From Nevskia sp. (GTDB lineage: Bacteria; Pseudomonadota; Gammaproteobacteria; Nevskiales; Nevskiaceae), in the NCBI GenBank assembly GCA_023229645.1, contig JALNYU010000011.1, positions 70,688 to 134,687 of the forward strand: 64,000 nt of DNA. Reading direction: 5' to 3'. The position numbers and the translations under genes were made by a program. Of the stretch, positions 50,909-59,108 are shown piece after piece. The notes beneath the pieces are model-generated. The model had not been told where the DNA came from. It was given only the letters and a program-made list of their open reading frames with translations, and ran no database searches. Positions within the stretch are counted from its first letter, which is position 1. Each line of letters starts with the position of its first letter.

Positions 50909-51141
50909 GCGGGGGCAAAAACATGGGGCAGGGGTGCATCCGGTCGGAAAGAATCGCAATGACGAGCCGCGGCGTAAGCCAGCGGCAAGAACTTTGCGGG
51001 CAGAATCCGAGCAGTTTGCGCGCTGCCGCCGCTGCCACCGCTTTAATTGGCAATTGATCACCGGATTCCTGACGTGGGCTCAGTAACCTTCTCATTTTTC
51101 GGCTTCATGCCGGTCTCTATTTTTAGCCGGGAGTTGCCGCG

Positions 51142-52257
51142 ATGAGCAAGCGGGACTATTACGAAGTGCTCGGCGTCGCCAAAGACGCGGGCGAGGATGT
51201 ACTGAAAAAAGCTTATCGCAAATTAGCGATGAAATACCATCCGGACCGCAATCCGGACGATGCACAAGCCGAAGAGCAATTCAAAGAAGCGAAAGAAGCC
51301 TACGAAGTTTTGGCTGACGGTAACAAGCGCGCCATCTACGATCGCCACGGCCATGAAGGCCTGCAGCGCAATGGCGGCGATTTCGGCGGTGGCTTTGCTG
51401 ACATATTCGGCGACGTCTTTGCCGATATTTTCGGCGGTGGCGCTGGGCGTGGCGGCCCGCGGCGCGGCGCTGATCTGCGTTATCGGATCGAATTAACCCT
51501 GGAACAAGCGGTATTCGGCACGACCGAAAGCATCCGCATCCCAACCGTCAAAGAATGCACGAGCTGTAACGGCCACGGCACCGCCGACGGCAAATTGCCG
51601 CCGCCTTGCGGTACCTGCCGCGGTAGCGGTCAAGTGCGGGTTCAGCAAGGCTTTTTCGTGTTACAGCAGGCCTGCCCGGCCTGCCGCGGCCGCGGCACCA
51701 CGATTACTGAAGCCTGTAAGAGCTGCCGCGGCGCGGGCAAAACACGCACCGAAAAGACGCTGGAAGTGAAGATTCCGTCGGGCGTTGATACCGGTGACCG
51801 GATTCGCTTGAACGGCGAAGGCGAAGCGGGCGAGCGCAATGCGCCAGCCGGCGATCTTTACGTCCAAGTTGAGGTCAAGCCGCACGATATTTTTGAGCGC
51901 GACGGCAACGACCTGCACTGCCAGGTACCCGTGAGTTTCGTAACGGCGGCGCTCGGCGGCGATCTCGACGTGCCGACGCTAAACAGCAAAGCGGCGCTGA
52001 AAATTCCGGAAGGCACGCAGAGCGGCAAAGTTTTCCGTTTGCGCGGCCTCGGCGTGAAGCCGGTGCGCGGCGGCGCGGCGGGCGATTTGCTCTGCAGCGT
52101 GATCGTCGAAACGCCGGTCCATCTGACTAAGAAGCAAAAAGAGCTACTGCGCGAATTCGGTGAAACCGTTGACGGCGGCGGCGAGCGGCACAATCCAGCA
52201 ACCAATTCCTGGCTGCAAAAGGCCAAGCAGTTCTTCGAAGAGCACATTAAGCCGTAG
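51142..52257 (+). CDS. dnaJ: DnaJ, Hsp40 co-chaperone
   Basis: 371 residues. The J domain has YYEVLGVAKDAGEDVLKKAY and HPD (about 33-35); a Gly/Phe-rich stretch follows (about 75-110). Four zinc-finger repeats read CTSCNGHG, CGTCRGSG, CPACRGRG and CKSCRGAG (about 136-205). The C-terminal substrate-binding domains end with the QFFEEHIKP tail. It is 280 bases from dnaK with a hairpin between, so it may have its own promoter; none is identified with confidence. Confidence 0.97.
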   Translation: MSKRDYYEVLGVAKDAGEDVLKKAYRKLAMKYHPDRNPDDAQAEEQFKEAKEAYEVLADGNKRAIYDRHGHEGLQRNGGDFGGGFADIFGDVFADIFGGGAGRGGPRRGADLRYRIELTLEQAVFGTTESIRIPTVKECTSCNGHGTADGKLPPPCGTCRGSGQVRVQQGFFVLQQACPACRGRGTTITEACKSCRGAGKTRTEKTLEVKIPSGVDTGDRIRLNGEGEAGERNAPAGDLYVQVEVKPHDIFERDGNDLHCQVPVSFVTAALGGDLDVPTLNSKAALKIPEGTQSGKVFRLRGLGVKPVRGGAAGDLLCSVIVETPVHLTKKQKELLREFGETVDGGGERHNPATNSWLQKAKQFFEEHIKP

Positions 52258-52345
52258 GCGATTGGGGCGAGGAGTGGGCTAACGCTTTGCGGTCGATCCC
52301 AAGTACCCTATCGCCCCTCGTTGCTTCATCGTCGATTATTGGGCC

Positions 52346-53161
52346 ATGACTCAGTCTTTAGCTGTTGCCATACTCGGTGCTCCTGGGCGCATGGGCCGCG
52401 CCTTGATCGAGGCCACGTTGCGTAATTCAGCATTGCAATTGGCGGCTGCGATTGCGCGCGACGACAGCGCGGCGCTCGGTATTGATGCTGGTGCGCTGAT
52501 CGGCCGCCCGGTCTGTGGCATTGCAATCACTGCGGACCGCCCAGCAGCACTGGTCTCAGCGGCGGTGCTGGTCGATTTCACACAGCCCGCTGTTGCATTG
52601 GCCGCACTGGCCGATTGTGTCGCCGCTGGCAAAGCCATCGTCATCGGCACTACCGGCTTTAACGCCGCGCAGAAAGAAGAAATTGCCGCCGCAGCGCGCG
52701 TTATCCCGATCTGCATGGCAGCCAATTACAGCATCGGCGTCAACGTCTGCTTGAAGCTATCGGAAATTGCTGCGCAATTGCTAGGCTCGAATTACGACAT
52801 TGAAATCATCGAAGCCCACCATCGGCATAAAGTCGATGCGCCGTCCGGCACCGCGCTGGCACTCGGTGAGGCAGTTGCCGGTGCGCTCGGTATCGATTTA
52901 CGCAGCAACGCTGTTTATAGCCGCGAAGGGCAGATCGGCGCTCGCGTTGCCGGCACGATCGGCTTTGCCACCGTACGCGGCGGCGACGTGATCGGCGAAC
53001 ACAGCGTCTTGTTTCTAGGCGACGGCGAACGGGTTGAGATCAGCCACAAGGCCAGCAGTCGTGGCAATTTTGCCGTTGGCGCGTTGCGCGCGGCGCAGTG
53101 GCTGGCGCCGCAGCCGCCCGGCCTTTATTCGATGCGCGATGTCCTCGGCCTGAACGGCTAA
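52346..53161 (+). CDS. dapB: DapB, 4-hydroxy-tetrahydrodipicolinate reductase
   Basis: 271 residues. The N-terminal nucleotide-binding motif is VAILGAPGRMGRALIEA, the catalytic region is EIIEAHHRHKVDAPSGTALA, and FATVRGGDVIGEHSVLF is conserved near the end. It reduces HTPA in the diaminopimelate/lysine pathway. It follows dnaJ, a position common in proteobacteria, and precedes kup by seven bases. Confidence 0.96.
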   Translation: MTQSLAVAILGAPGRMGRALIEATLRNSALQLAAAIARDDSAALGIDAGALIGRPVCGIAITADRPAALVSAAVLVDFTQPAVALAALADCVAAGKAIVIGTTGFNAAQKEEIAAAARVIPICMAANYSIGVNVCLKLSEIAAQLLGSNYDIEIIEAHHRHKVDAPSGTALALGEAVAGALGIDLRSNAVYSREGQIGARVAGTIGFATVRGGDVIGEHSVLFLGDGERVEISHKASSRGNFAVGALRAAQWLAPQPPGLYSMRDVLGLNG

Positions 53162-53168
53162 AAAAACA

Positions 53169-55031
53169 ATGAATTCAGAACGTAAGACGCTTCCGCTGGC
53201 CGTTGCTGCGCTCGGTGTTGTTTACGGCGATATCGGCACCAGCCCGATTTACGCGTTGCGCGAATGCTTTTTTGGCGAGCACCGCATCGAGCCCACGCCC
53301 GCCAACGTCCTTGGCGTACTGAGCTTGATCACTTGGGCGCTGATTCTCGTCATCACCGTTAAGTATTTGCTGTACATCATGCGTGCCGACAACCGCGGCG
53401 AAGGCGGCATCATCGCGCTGGTCGCGCTGTTGAACCCGTGGCGCGTTCGGCGCGGTTCAACGCGCTACATTCTGATGATGATGGGGTTGTTTGGCGGCGC
53501 GCTGCTGTACGGCGATGGCGCCATCACCCCCGCGATTTCGGTGCTATCGGCGGTTGAGGGCTTACAAGTCGCGACGCCAGCGCTGCAGCGTTACGTCATT
53601 CCGATCACCGTAGTGATTCTGGTCGGCCTGTTCGCCGCGCAGCGGCGCGGTACCGGCGGGCTCGGCGCGTTGTTTGGCCCGGGCATGGCGTTATGGTTTA
53701 CGGTTTTAGCGGCGCTGGGCGTTTACGGCATTGTGCAAAATCCCAGCGTGCTGCAGGCGATCAATCCGTGGATTGCCGTTGAGTTTTTCTTGCGCAACGG
53801 CCTCGCGGGGTTCGTCGTACTGGGGTCGATTTTCCTCGTCGTCACCGGCGGCGAAGCGCTGTACGCGGACATGGGCCATTTCGGCCGCAAGCCGATCCGC
53901 CTCGCCTGGTTTGTGCTGGTCTTGCCGGCCCTATTGTTGAATTACTACGGCCAGGGCGCGCTGATTTTGCAGTCGCCGGCCGATGCTAACGAGCCGTTCT
54001 ATCACTTAGCGCCGACGTGGGCGACCTACCCCTTGGTGGCGCTCGCGACATTTGCGACGATCATCGCCTCGCAGGCGATGATTTCGGGGGCGTTTTCAGT
54101 TACACGTCAGTTGGTGCAGCTGGATCAACTGCCGCGGCTGAACATCATCCAAACGTCCAGCAACGAGCAAGGGCAGATTTACATCCCGATCATCAACTGG
54201 ATGCTGATGCTGGCAACGGTGGCGCTGGTACTCGGGTTCCGCTCCTCCAGTGCGCTGGCCTCCGCTTACGGCATCGCGGTGTGTACGACGATGGTGGTGA
54301 CGACAATCCTGGCGTTCTTTGTCGCCCGCCGGCACGACTGGCGGCCGATGACCGCGATTCTGCTGACGGTCTTATTCTTGATCATCGACCTCGCCTTTTT
54401 CAGCGCCAATCTATTCAAGTTCTGGGATGGTGGCTGGGTGCCGATGGTGATGGCGCTGTTGCTATTCGTGATGATGACGACCTGGAGCCGCGGCCGGCAG
54501 TTATTCGTCAAGCGTATCGTCGGCGATGGTTCGCCGCAGGAACTGGCGCGCCGGATTGAGCAGGAAGCGCCGCATCGTATCCCTGGTGTCGGCATCTTCC
54601 TTACCGCGGGGGACCGCGCGCCTTCGTATCTATTACGGCATCTGGATCGCAATCACGTGCTGAACGAGCGCATTGTTCTGCTGACGGTGCAAACGCTGGA
54701 CGAACCCTACGTTTCCGCGGCTGAGCGCATGAGCGCCTACGGCGTGTCGCCGGGTTTATATCGGCTAGTGATTCGCTACGGCTTCATGCAGACGCCGAAT
54801 ATTCCAGTCGCGCTGCGCCTGTGCAAATCTTTGGGGCTCGATATCGACCTCGAACACATCACGTATTACATCGGCCGGGCAACGCTGATCCCCAGCGACA
54901 AAGTGCCGGGCATGGCTTTGTGGCGCGATCACGTATTCGCGTTTTTATCGCGTAACGCGATGCGGGCGACGGACTTCTACCGCTTGCCGCCGGAAGATGT
55001 GGTTGAACTCGGGTTCCACGTCGAAATTTAG
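53169..55031 (+). CDS. kup: Kup low-affinity potassium transporter
   Basis: 620 residues with about 12 membrane helices in the first ~440. The family start ALGVVYGDIGTSPIYALREC is present, followed by GEGGIIALVALL, YGDGAITPAISVLSAVEGLQ, and SAFLVVTGGEALYADMGHFG-like FLVVTGGEALYADMGHFG. A cytoplasmic C-terminal domain (about 450-620) follows. It imports potassium with protons. It lies seven bases after dapB and nine before the acetyltransferase gene, so the three may be one transcript. Confidence 0.95.
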   Translation: MNSERKTLPLAVAALGVVYGDIGTSPIYALRECFFGEHRIEPTPANVLGVLSLITWALILVITVKYLLYIMRADNRGEGGIIALVALLNPWRVRRGSTRYILMMMGLFGGALLYGDGAITPAISVLSAVEGLQVATPALQRYVIPITVVILVGLFAAQRRGTGGLGALFGPGMALWFTVLAALGVYGIVQNPSVLQAINPWIAVEFFLRNGLAGFVVLGSIFLVVTGGEALYADMGHFGRKPIRLAWFVLVLPALLLNYYGQGALILQSPADANEPFYHLAPTWATYPLVALATFATIIASQAMISGAFSVTRQLVQLDQLPRLNIIQTSSNEQGQIYIPIINWMLMLATVALVLGFRSSSALASAYGIAVCTTMVVTTILAFFVARRHDWRPMTAILLTVLFLIIDLAFFSANLFKFWDGGWVPMVMALLLFVMMTTWSRGRQLFVKRIVGDGSPQELARRIEQEAPHRIPGVGIFLTAGDRAPSYLLRHLDRNHVLNERIVLLTVQTLDEPYVSAAERMSAYGVSPGLYRLVIRYGFMQTPNIPVALRLCKSLGLDIDLEHITYYIGRATLIPSDKVPGMALWRDHVFAFLSRNAMRATDFYRLPPEDVVELGFHVEI

Positions 55032-55039
55032 AGGGCGAG

Positions 55040-55528
55040 ATGAGCGAATTTCAGATCAACGCAGCGACGCCGGCTGATGTGGCGACGATTCTGCACTTGA
55101 TTCGCGCATTGGCGGACTACGAAAAAATGTCCGACCAAGTTGTCGCAACCGAACAGGGTTTACACGAGGCGTTGTTTGGCGCCCAGCCGGCGGCCGAGTG
55201 TTTGATCGCCTGGGAAGGCACACGGCCGGTTGGCTTTGCGTTGTTCTTTCATAACTTCTCAACATTCCGCGGCCAGCGCGGCATCTATCTCGAAGACTTA
55301 TTTGTCGAGCCGGAGTGTCGTGGTCGCGGCTACGGCCGCGCGTTGCTGCAGCGGTTGGCGCAGCTCGCCGAAGCCCGAAATTGCGCGCGCTTGGAATGGT
55401 CGGTGCTGGATTGGAACACGCCGTCGATTGGCTTCTACAAGCGCCTCGGTGCGAAGCAACTCCAGGAATGGCAGATTTTCCGTTTAACCGGCGACGCGCT
55501 GCATGCGTTTGCCGCAGACAAACGCTAA
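55040..55528 (+). CDS. SSAT-like GNAT acetyltransferase
   Basis: 162 residues. It aligns by eye with spermidine/spermine N1-acetyltransferase: INAATPADVATILHLIRALA, DYEKMSDQVVATEQGL, GIYLEDLFVEPECRGRGYGR with the RGRGYG acetyl-CoA loop, and LDWNTPSIGFYKRLGAKQL. Bacterial relatives acetylate polyamines, thialysine or other amines, so the substrate is not settled. It is immediately downstream of kup. Confidence 0.88.
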   Translation: MSEFQINAATPADVATILHLIRALADYEKMSDQVVATEQGLHEALFGAQPAAECLIAWEGTRPVGFALFFHNFSTFRGQRGIYLEDLFVEPECRGRGYGRALLQRLAQLAEARNCARLEWSVLDWNTPSIGFYKRLGAKQLQEWQIFRLTGDALHAFAADKR

Positions 55529-55583
55529 TCTGGCTGGGCTTGGGGCCGCATTTCGCCGCCCGGCTGATCCCAACGGAGACACC

Positions 55584-56525
55584 ATGCGCCTCTTGACCAC
55601 AGTAGCGCTTACGGCTTGTTTGTTTTTCCGCGCGGGTATCGCCGCTGCCGCGGCATGCAGCGGCCACGGCGTTGAACTGCAGGTGCTCGGCTCAGGCGGG
55701 CCGGAGCTGATTAGCAATCGCGCATCGAGCAGTTATCTGCTGTGGCGTGACGGCCGCCCCAGCGTGTTGATCGATAGTGGTGGTGGCAGCGCGCTGCGCT
55801 TCGGCGAATCGGGCGCCCACGTTGCTGACCTTGATCTGGTGCTCTTTACGCATCTGCATGCCGATCACAGCGCGGATTTCCCGGCGCTGGTGAAGTCTTC
55901 GTATTTTCAGGATCGCAGCCGGCCGCTGCCGGTTTTAGGGCCGGCCGGCAACGCCGTTTTTCCGTCGACGACGCAATTTTTGCGGGCTTTTTTCGACGAA
56001 AAGAACGGCGCTTTCCGCTATCTCAGCGACTTCTTACCGCCCGCAGGGCGGGTGATTGAGGGTGCGTACCCGTTGCGCCCTCAGAACATCACCTTGGCGC
56101 CAACGGTCATCAAGCAGGTGTACGCGCAAGATGGCCTCAAGGTCAGCGCTGCCAAATTGATCCACGGCGGCGTACAGGCGTTGGGCTGGCGTGTTGCGAT
56201 TGGCGATACGGTGGTCGCGTTCAGTGGCGATACCAACGGTGACAACGGCAATCTGGAAAAGCTTGCTGACGGCGCCACGGTTTTGGTCGCGCATAACGCC
56301 GTACCCGAGGGCGTTACCGGCCCGGTTCGTGCGTTGCACATGCCGCCGTCCGTGATTGGCCGCATCGCCGCCAGCGCCAAAGTGCAGCAATTAGTGTTAT
56401 CGCATCGGATGTCGCGCACGCTGGGCCGTGAGCACGATACGCAAATGGAAATTGAAAAGAACTATGCCGGCACAATTCGTTTTGCCGACGATCTGGATTG
56501 CTACAGTCTTGCAGTGGAGAAATAA
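55584..56525 (+). CDS. Exported metallo-beta-lactamase-fold hydrolase
   Basis: 313 residues from the ATG at 55584, which has a GGAGAC ribosome-binding site and starts a signal peptide (TTVALTACLFFRAGIAAAAA). The zinc motif is FTHLHADHSADFP (HxHxDH), preceded by VLIDSGGGSALRFGESG, with further ligands in SGDTNGDN and VLSHRMSRTLG. Lactonase/arylsulfatase-type MBL proteins look like this; no beta-lactamase claim is made. It precedes the M20 gene by two bases, so both exported enzymes are co-expressed. Confidence 0.87.
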   Translation: MRLLTTVALTACLFFRAGIAAAAACSGHGVELQVLGSGGPELISNRASSSYLLWRDGRPSVLIDSGGGSALRFGESGAHVADLDLVLFTHLHADHSADFPALVKSSYFQDRSRPLPVLGPAGNAVFPSTTQFLRAFFDEKNGAFRYLSDFLPPAGRVIEGAYPLRPQNITLAPTVIKQVYAQDGLKVSAAKLIHGGVQALGWRVAIGDTVVAFSGDTNGDNGNLEKLADGATVLVAHNAVPEGVTGPVRALHMPPSVIGRIAASAKVQQLVLSHRMSRTLGREHDTQMEIEKNYAGTIRFADDLDCYSLAVEK

Positions 56526-56527
56526 TA

Positions 56528-57856
56528 ATGAAGCCCTTCAATAGTGCAGTCGCTGCGGCATTTCTCGGGGTCGCCGCAGCGTCATCGGCGCAGGCCGCGA
56601 GTAGCGCGCCGACGCAACAAGAAATCAATCGTCTCGTGCTCGCAGTTACGCCGGAAGTGATTAGTAATCGGCGTTATTTGCACGAGCATCCCGAGCTTTC
56701 CAATCGCGAAGTGGAGACGGGAAAATTTATCGCTGAGAAGCTTCGCGCGCTGGGCTATGACGTGCAAACCGGCGTTGCTCATAATGGCGTCGTCGCCGTG
56801 CTGCGCGGCGGCAAGCCGGGGCCGGTGGTGGCGTTACGCTCGGATATGGATGCGCTACCGGTCTCTGAAGAAGTAGACCTGCCGTTTTCGTCGAAAGTGA
56901 AAACCACTTATGACGGCAAAGATGTTGGGGTCATGCACGCCTGCGGCCACGATGCCCACATGGGTATTTTGCTCGGCGCGGCGAAAGTGTTTGCTGAGAT
57001 GAAAGACCATCTCCCAGGCACTGTGAAGTTAATATTCCAGCCCGCCGAAGAAGGGAAGCCGAAAGGCGAAGAGGGCGGTGCCGAACTCATGGTCAAGGAA
57101 GGCGTGCTGAGCAATGCGCCGGTGCCGAAGGCAATTTTTGGCCTGCACATACTCACCGAATTCGAAGTCGGCCAGATCGCTTACCGCGCTGGCGGTTTGA
57201 TGGCCAGCGCCGACAACATGACCATCGTCGTCAAAGGCAAGCAGACGCACGGTGCAATTCCGTGGAACGGTATTGATCCTATTGTCGTTGCCTCGCAGAT
57301 CGTGCTGGGCTTGCAGACCATCGTCAGCCGCCAGCTCAACATCACGCAGGCGCCGGCCATCGTCAGTATCGGCAAGATCGATGGCGGCGTCCGCAATAAC
57401 ATCATCCCGGAAACGGTAACGCTGAAAGGCACGCTGCGTGCGTTAGACCCAGCGGCACGCGAGCAAATCCACGCTGCCGTTAAACGCACCGCTGAAAACA
57501 TCGCAGCGGCTTCCGGCGCCAGCGCTGAGGTTTCGATCGGCGATGAAACGGCGTATCCGGTGACCTACAACAACCCTGCGCTCACCGAGCAAATGCGGCC
57601 GACTTTGCTCCGCCTAGCCGGCGCCGGTAATTTGATTGAAACGCCGCCGCAGACCGTCGCTGAAGATTTCTCGTTTTATCAGCAGAAAATTCCCGGCCTG
57701 TTCGTATTCGTTGGCGTCCGCAAGCCCGGTGCCTCGAAAGACGAATACGCGCCGAACCACTCGCCCCGATTCAAAGTCGACGAAAGCGGCCTCGGCCTCG
57801 GCGTGAAAACGCTGGTGAATTTAACCGTCGACTACATGGTTGCCGATCAGAAGTAG
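56528..57856 (+). CDS. Exported M20 amidohydrolase
   Basis: 442 residues from the ATG at 56528, which begins a signal peptide ending ASSAQA. The M20D metal-site motifs are VVALRSDMDALPVSEE, MHACGHDAHMGILLGAAKV, LIFQPAEEGKPKGEEGG and GLHILTEFEVGQI. A dimerisation domain sits about 210-325, and VAEDFSFYQQKIPG is near the C-terminus. Such HipO/AbgA-like enzymes cleave N-acyl or N-aryl amino acids; the periplasmic location suggests scavenging. It is paired with the MBL-fold gene and convergent with ureF. Confidence 0.9.
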   Translation: MKPFNSAVAAAFLGVAAASSAQAASSAPTQQEINRLVLAVTPEVISNRRYLHEHPELSNREVETGKFIAEKLRALGYDVQTGVAHNGVVAVLRGGKPGPVVALRSDMDALPVSEEVDLPFSSKVKTTYDGKDVGVMHACGHDAHMGILLGAAKVFAEMKDHLPGTVKLIFQPAEEGKPKGEEGGAELMVKEGVLSNAPVPKAIFGLHILTEFEVGQIAYRAGGLMASADNMTIVVKGKQTHGAIPWNGIDPIVVASQIVLGLQTIVSRQLNITQAPAIVSIGKIDGGVRNNIIPETVTLKGTLRALDPAAREQIHAAVKRTAENIAAASGASAEVSIGDETAYPVTYNNPALTEQMRPTLLRLAGAGNLIETPPQTVAEDFSFYQQKIPGLFVFVGVRKPGASKDEYAPNHSPRFKVDESGLGLGVKTLVNLTVDYMVADQK

Positions 57857-57927
57857 TAAACAACGCACGCCTCCAGCTCGCCAGCAACATTGAAAAATTG
57901 ATGGTGAGCCGGAGCAGCAGCGATAAA

Positions 57928-58590
57928 TTAAGACCGAAATAACCGCGAATACTGAGTTTCGTGCTTCGCGCAGGCAATGCCGTGGTACGGCGTTGCGATG
58001 CCGATGTCGTCATCGGCGAGGCTTTCGGCGCGATGAATCAGCGTCGGGATTTGTTTGATCAGGTGGTCGAGCACGCGCTGGCCGGCGCGTTGACCGAGTG
58101 GCACCAGTTTTACCGCTGCGAGCACTTGGTTCTCGCACCAAGCCCAGATATAACCAGCGGCGGCGTCCGGCGCTGGGATTTGCCAATGGCTGGCGGCGAG
58201 CGCAAATAGCGCGGCGTGGCTGGCGGCATCGCTGGTCAGCCACGGCTCGGCGTCGGCGATGCCGAGGTCGAGCAGCACGCGGGCGAGGGCGCGGCCCAGG
58301 TGGCGGTCTTCGGCCCGGAGTTCGGCAGTTTCGCGGGCGGCGAGCAGGCGCTGGCTTAGGCGCTCCGCAGCGGCGTTATCGCTGGCTTGCCATGCCGCCT
58401 GCAGGCGCAGCAGCAGCGGAAGATCGAGCGTGGCGAGTGCGTTTTCGGCCAGGCCTTCGATCCACTGCAGCGCGTCGGCTTCAGTTTTGATCCAGCCGGC
58501 TTCGACCGCGTATTCCAAGCCTTGCGAAAAGTGGTAAGCCCCGATCGGCAGCGCCGGGCTGACGAGGTGCATCAGCCGCAGCAGCGGCAT
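57928..58590 (-). CDS. ureF: UreF, urease accessory protein
   Basis: 220 residues from the ATG at 58590, giving the family start PLLRLMHLVSPALPIGAYHF; a GTG at 58623 lies inside the upstream hairpin and is less likely. SQGLEYAVEAGWI and the C-terminal ADDDIGIATPYHGIACAKHE follow. UreF gates nickel delivery with UreD and UreG. It is the last gene of the cluster; no ureG follows before the convergent M20 gene. Confidence 0.94.
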   Translation of the reverse strand: MPLLRLMHLVSPALPIGAYHFSQGLEYAVEAGWIKTEADALQWIEGLAENALATLDLPLLLRLQAAWQASDNAAAERLSQRLLAARETAELRAEDRHLGRALARVLLDLGIADAEPWLTSDAASHAALFALAASHWQIPAPDAAAGYIWAWCENQVLAAVKLVPLGQRAGQRVLDHLIKQIPTLIHRAESLADDDIGIATPYHGIACAKHETQYSRLFRS

Positions 58591-58612
58591 GCCGCCGTCG
58601 GCGGATTTAGGA

Positions 58613-58653
58613 CCTGTTAACACGTATGCGGTCGCTGCATAAGTGTTAACAGG
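58613..58653. repeat. Long inverted repeat between ureE and ureF
   Basis: The 11-base arms CCTGTTAACAC (58613-58623) and GTGTTAACAGG (58643-58653) are perfect complements. An inner five-base pair TATGC/GCATA follows after one mismatch, leaving a seven-base loop. There is no T tract on either strand, so it is not a standard terminator; a REP-like element, RNA-processing hairpin or protein site is possible. Confidence 0.85.
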
Positions 58654-58656
58654 CCC

Positions 58657-59106
58657 TTAGCTGTGATGATGATGGCCGCCGCCGTAAGCGCCGCCCTCGG
58701 GCTCGAACGGCGCGTTTTCAACGGCGACGTCGAACGCTTGGCCGCGCAGCATGTCGTCCAGCACATGATCGTGCCGATAACGCAGCCAGCCGGCGCCGAT
58801 TTGCACCGGCACGTGGCGATTGCCGAGATGGTAGGCCGCACGGGCGAGGCGCCAAGGATCATCGCAGCGCACGGTTGAAACCGTTTCCTCGGCTGCAACC
58901 ACTTCCACCACGCGGCCATCGTCGGCTAGGAGTTTGTCGCCGTTACGCAGCACGAAGCCGCGTTCGAGAATCAGGCCAACATCCTCACCAGAGGAAAGCT
59001 GCGCCAGCAAACGGCTCTTACTGCGTTGATCAAACGGCAGAATTAAACTCACAACCGGCTTGCGCGGGTCGTGCTGCAGGCGTTGGGTAATGGTCAGGCG
59101 GGTCAT
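58657..59106 (-). CDS. ureE: UreE, urease nickel metallochaperone
   Basis: 149 residues. The N-domain has LPFDQRSKSRLLAQLSSGEDVGL-type sequence (about 23-46), then LAADDGRVV-like KLLADDGRVVEVVAAEETV. The C-domain has YHLGNRHVPVQIGAGWLRYR, followed by a glycine/histidine-rich tail (GGAYGGGHHHHS) that binds nickel. It delivers nickel to the apo-urease complex. It starts two bases after ureC ends. Confidence 0.94.
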   Translation of the reverse strand: MTRLTITQRLQHDPRKPVVSLILPFDQRSKSRLLAQLSSGEDVGLILERGFVLRNGDKLLADDGRVVEVVAAEETVSTVRCDDPWRLARAAYHLGNRHVPVQIGAGWLRYRHDHVLDDMLRGQAFDVAVENAPFEPEGGAYGGGHHHHS

Positions 59107-59108
59107 GA

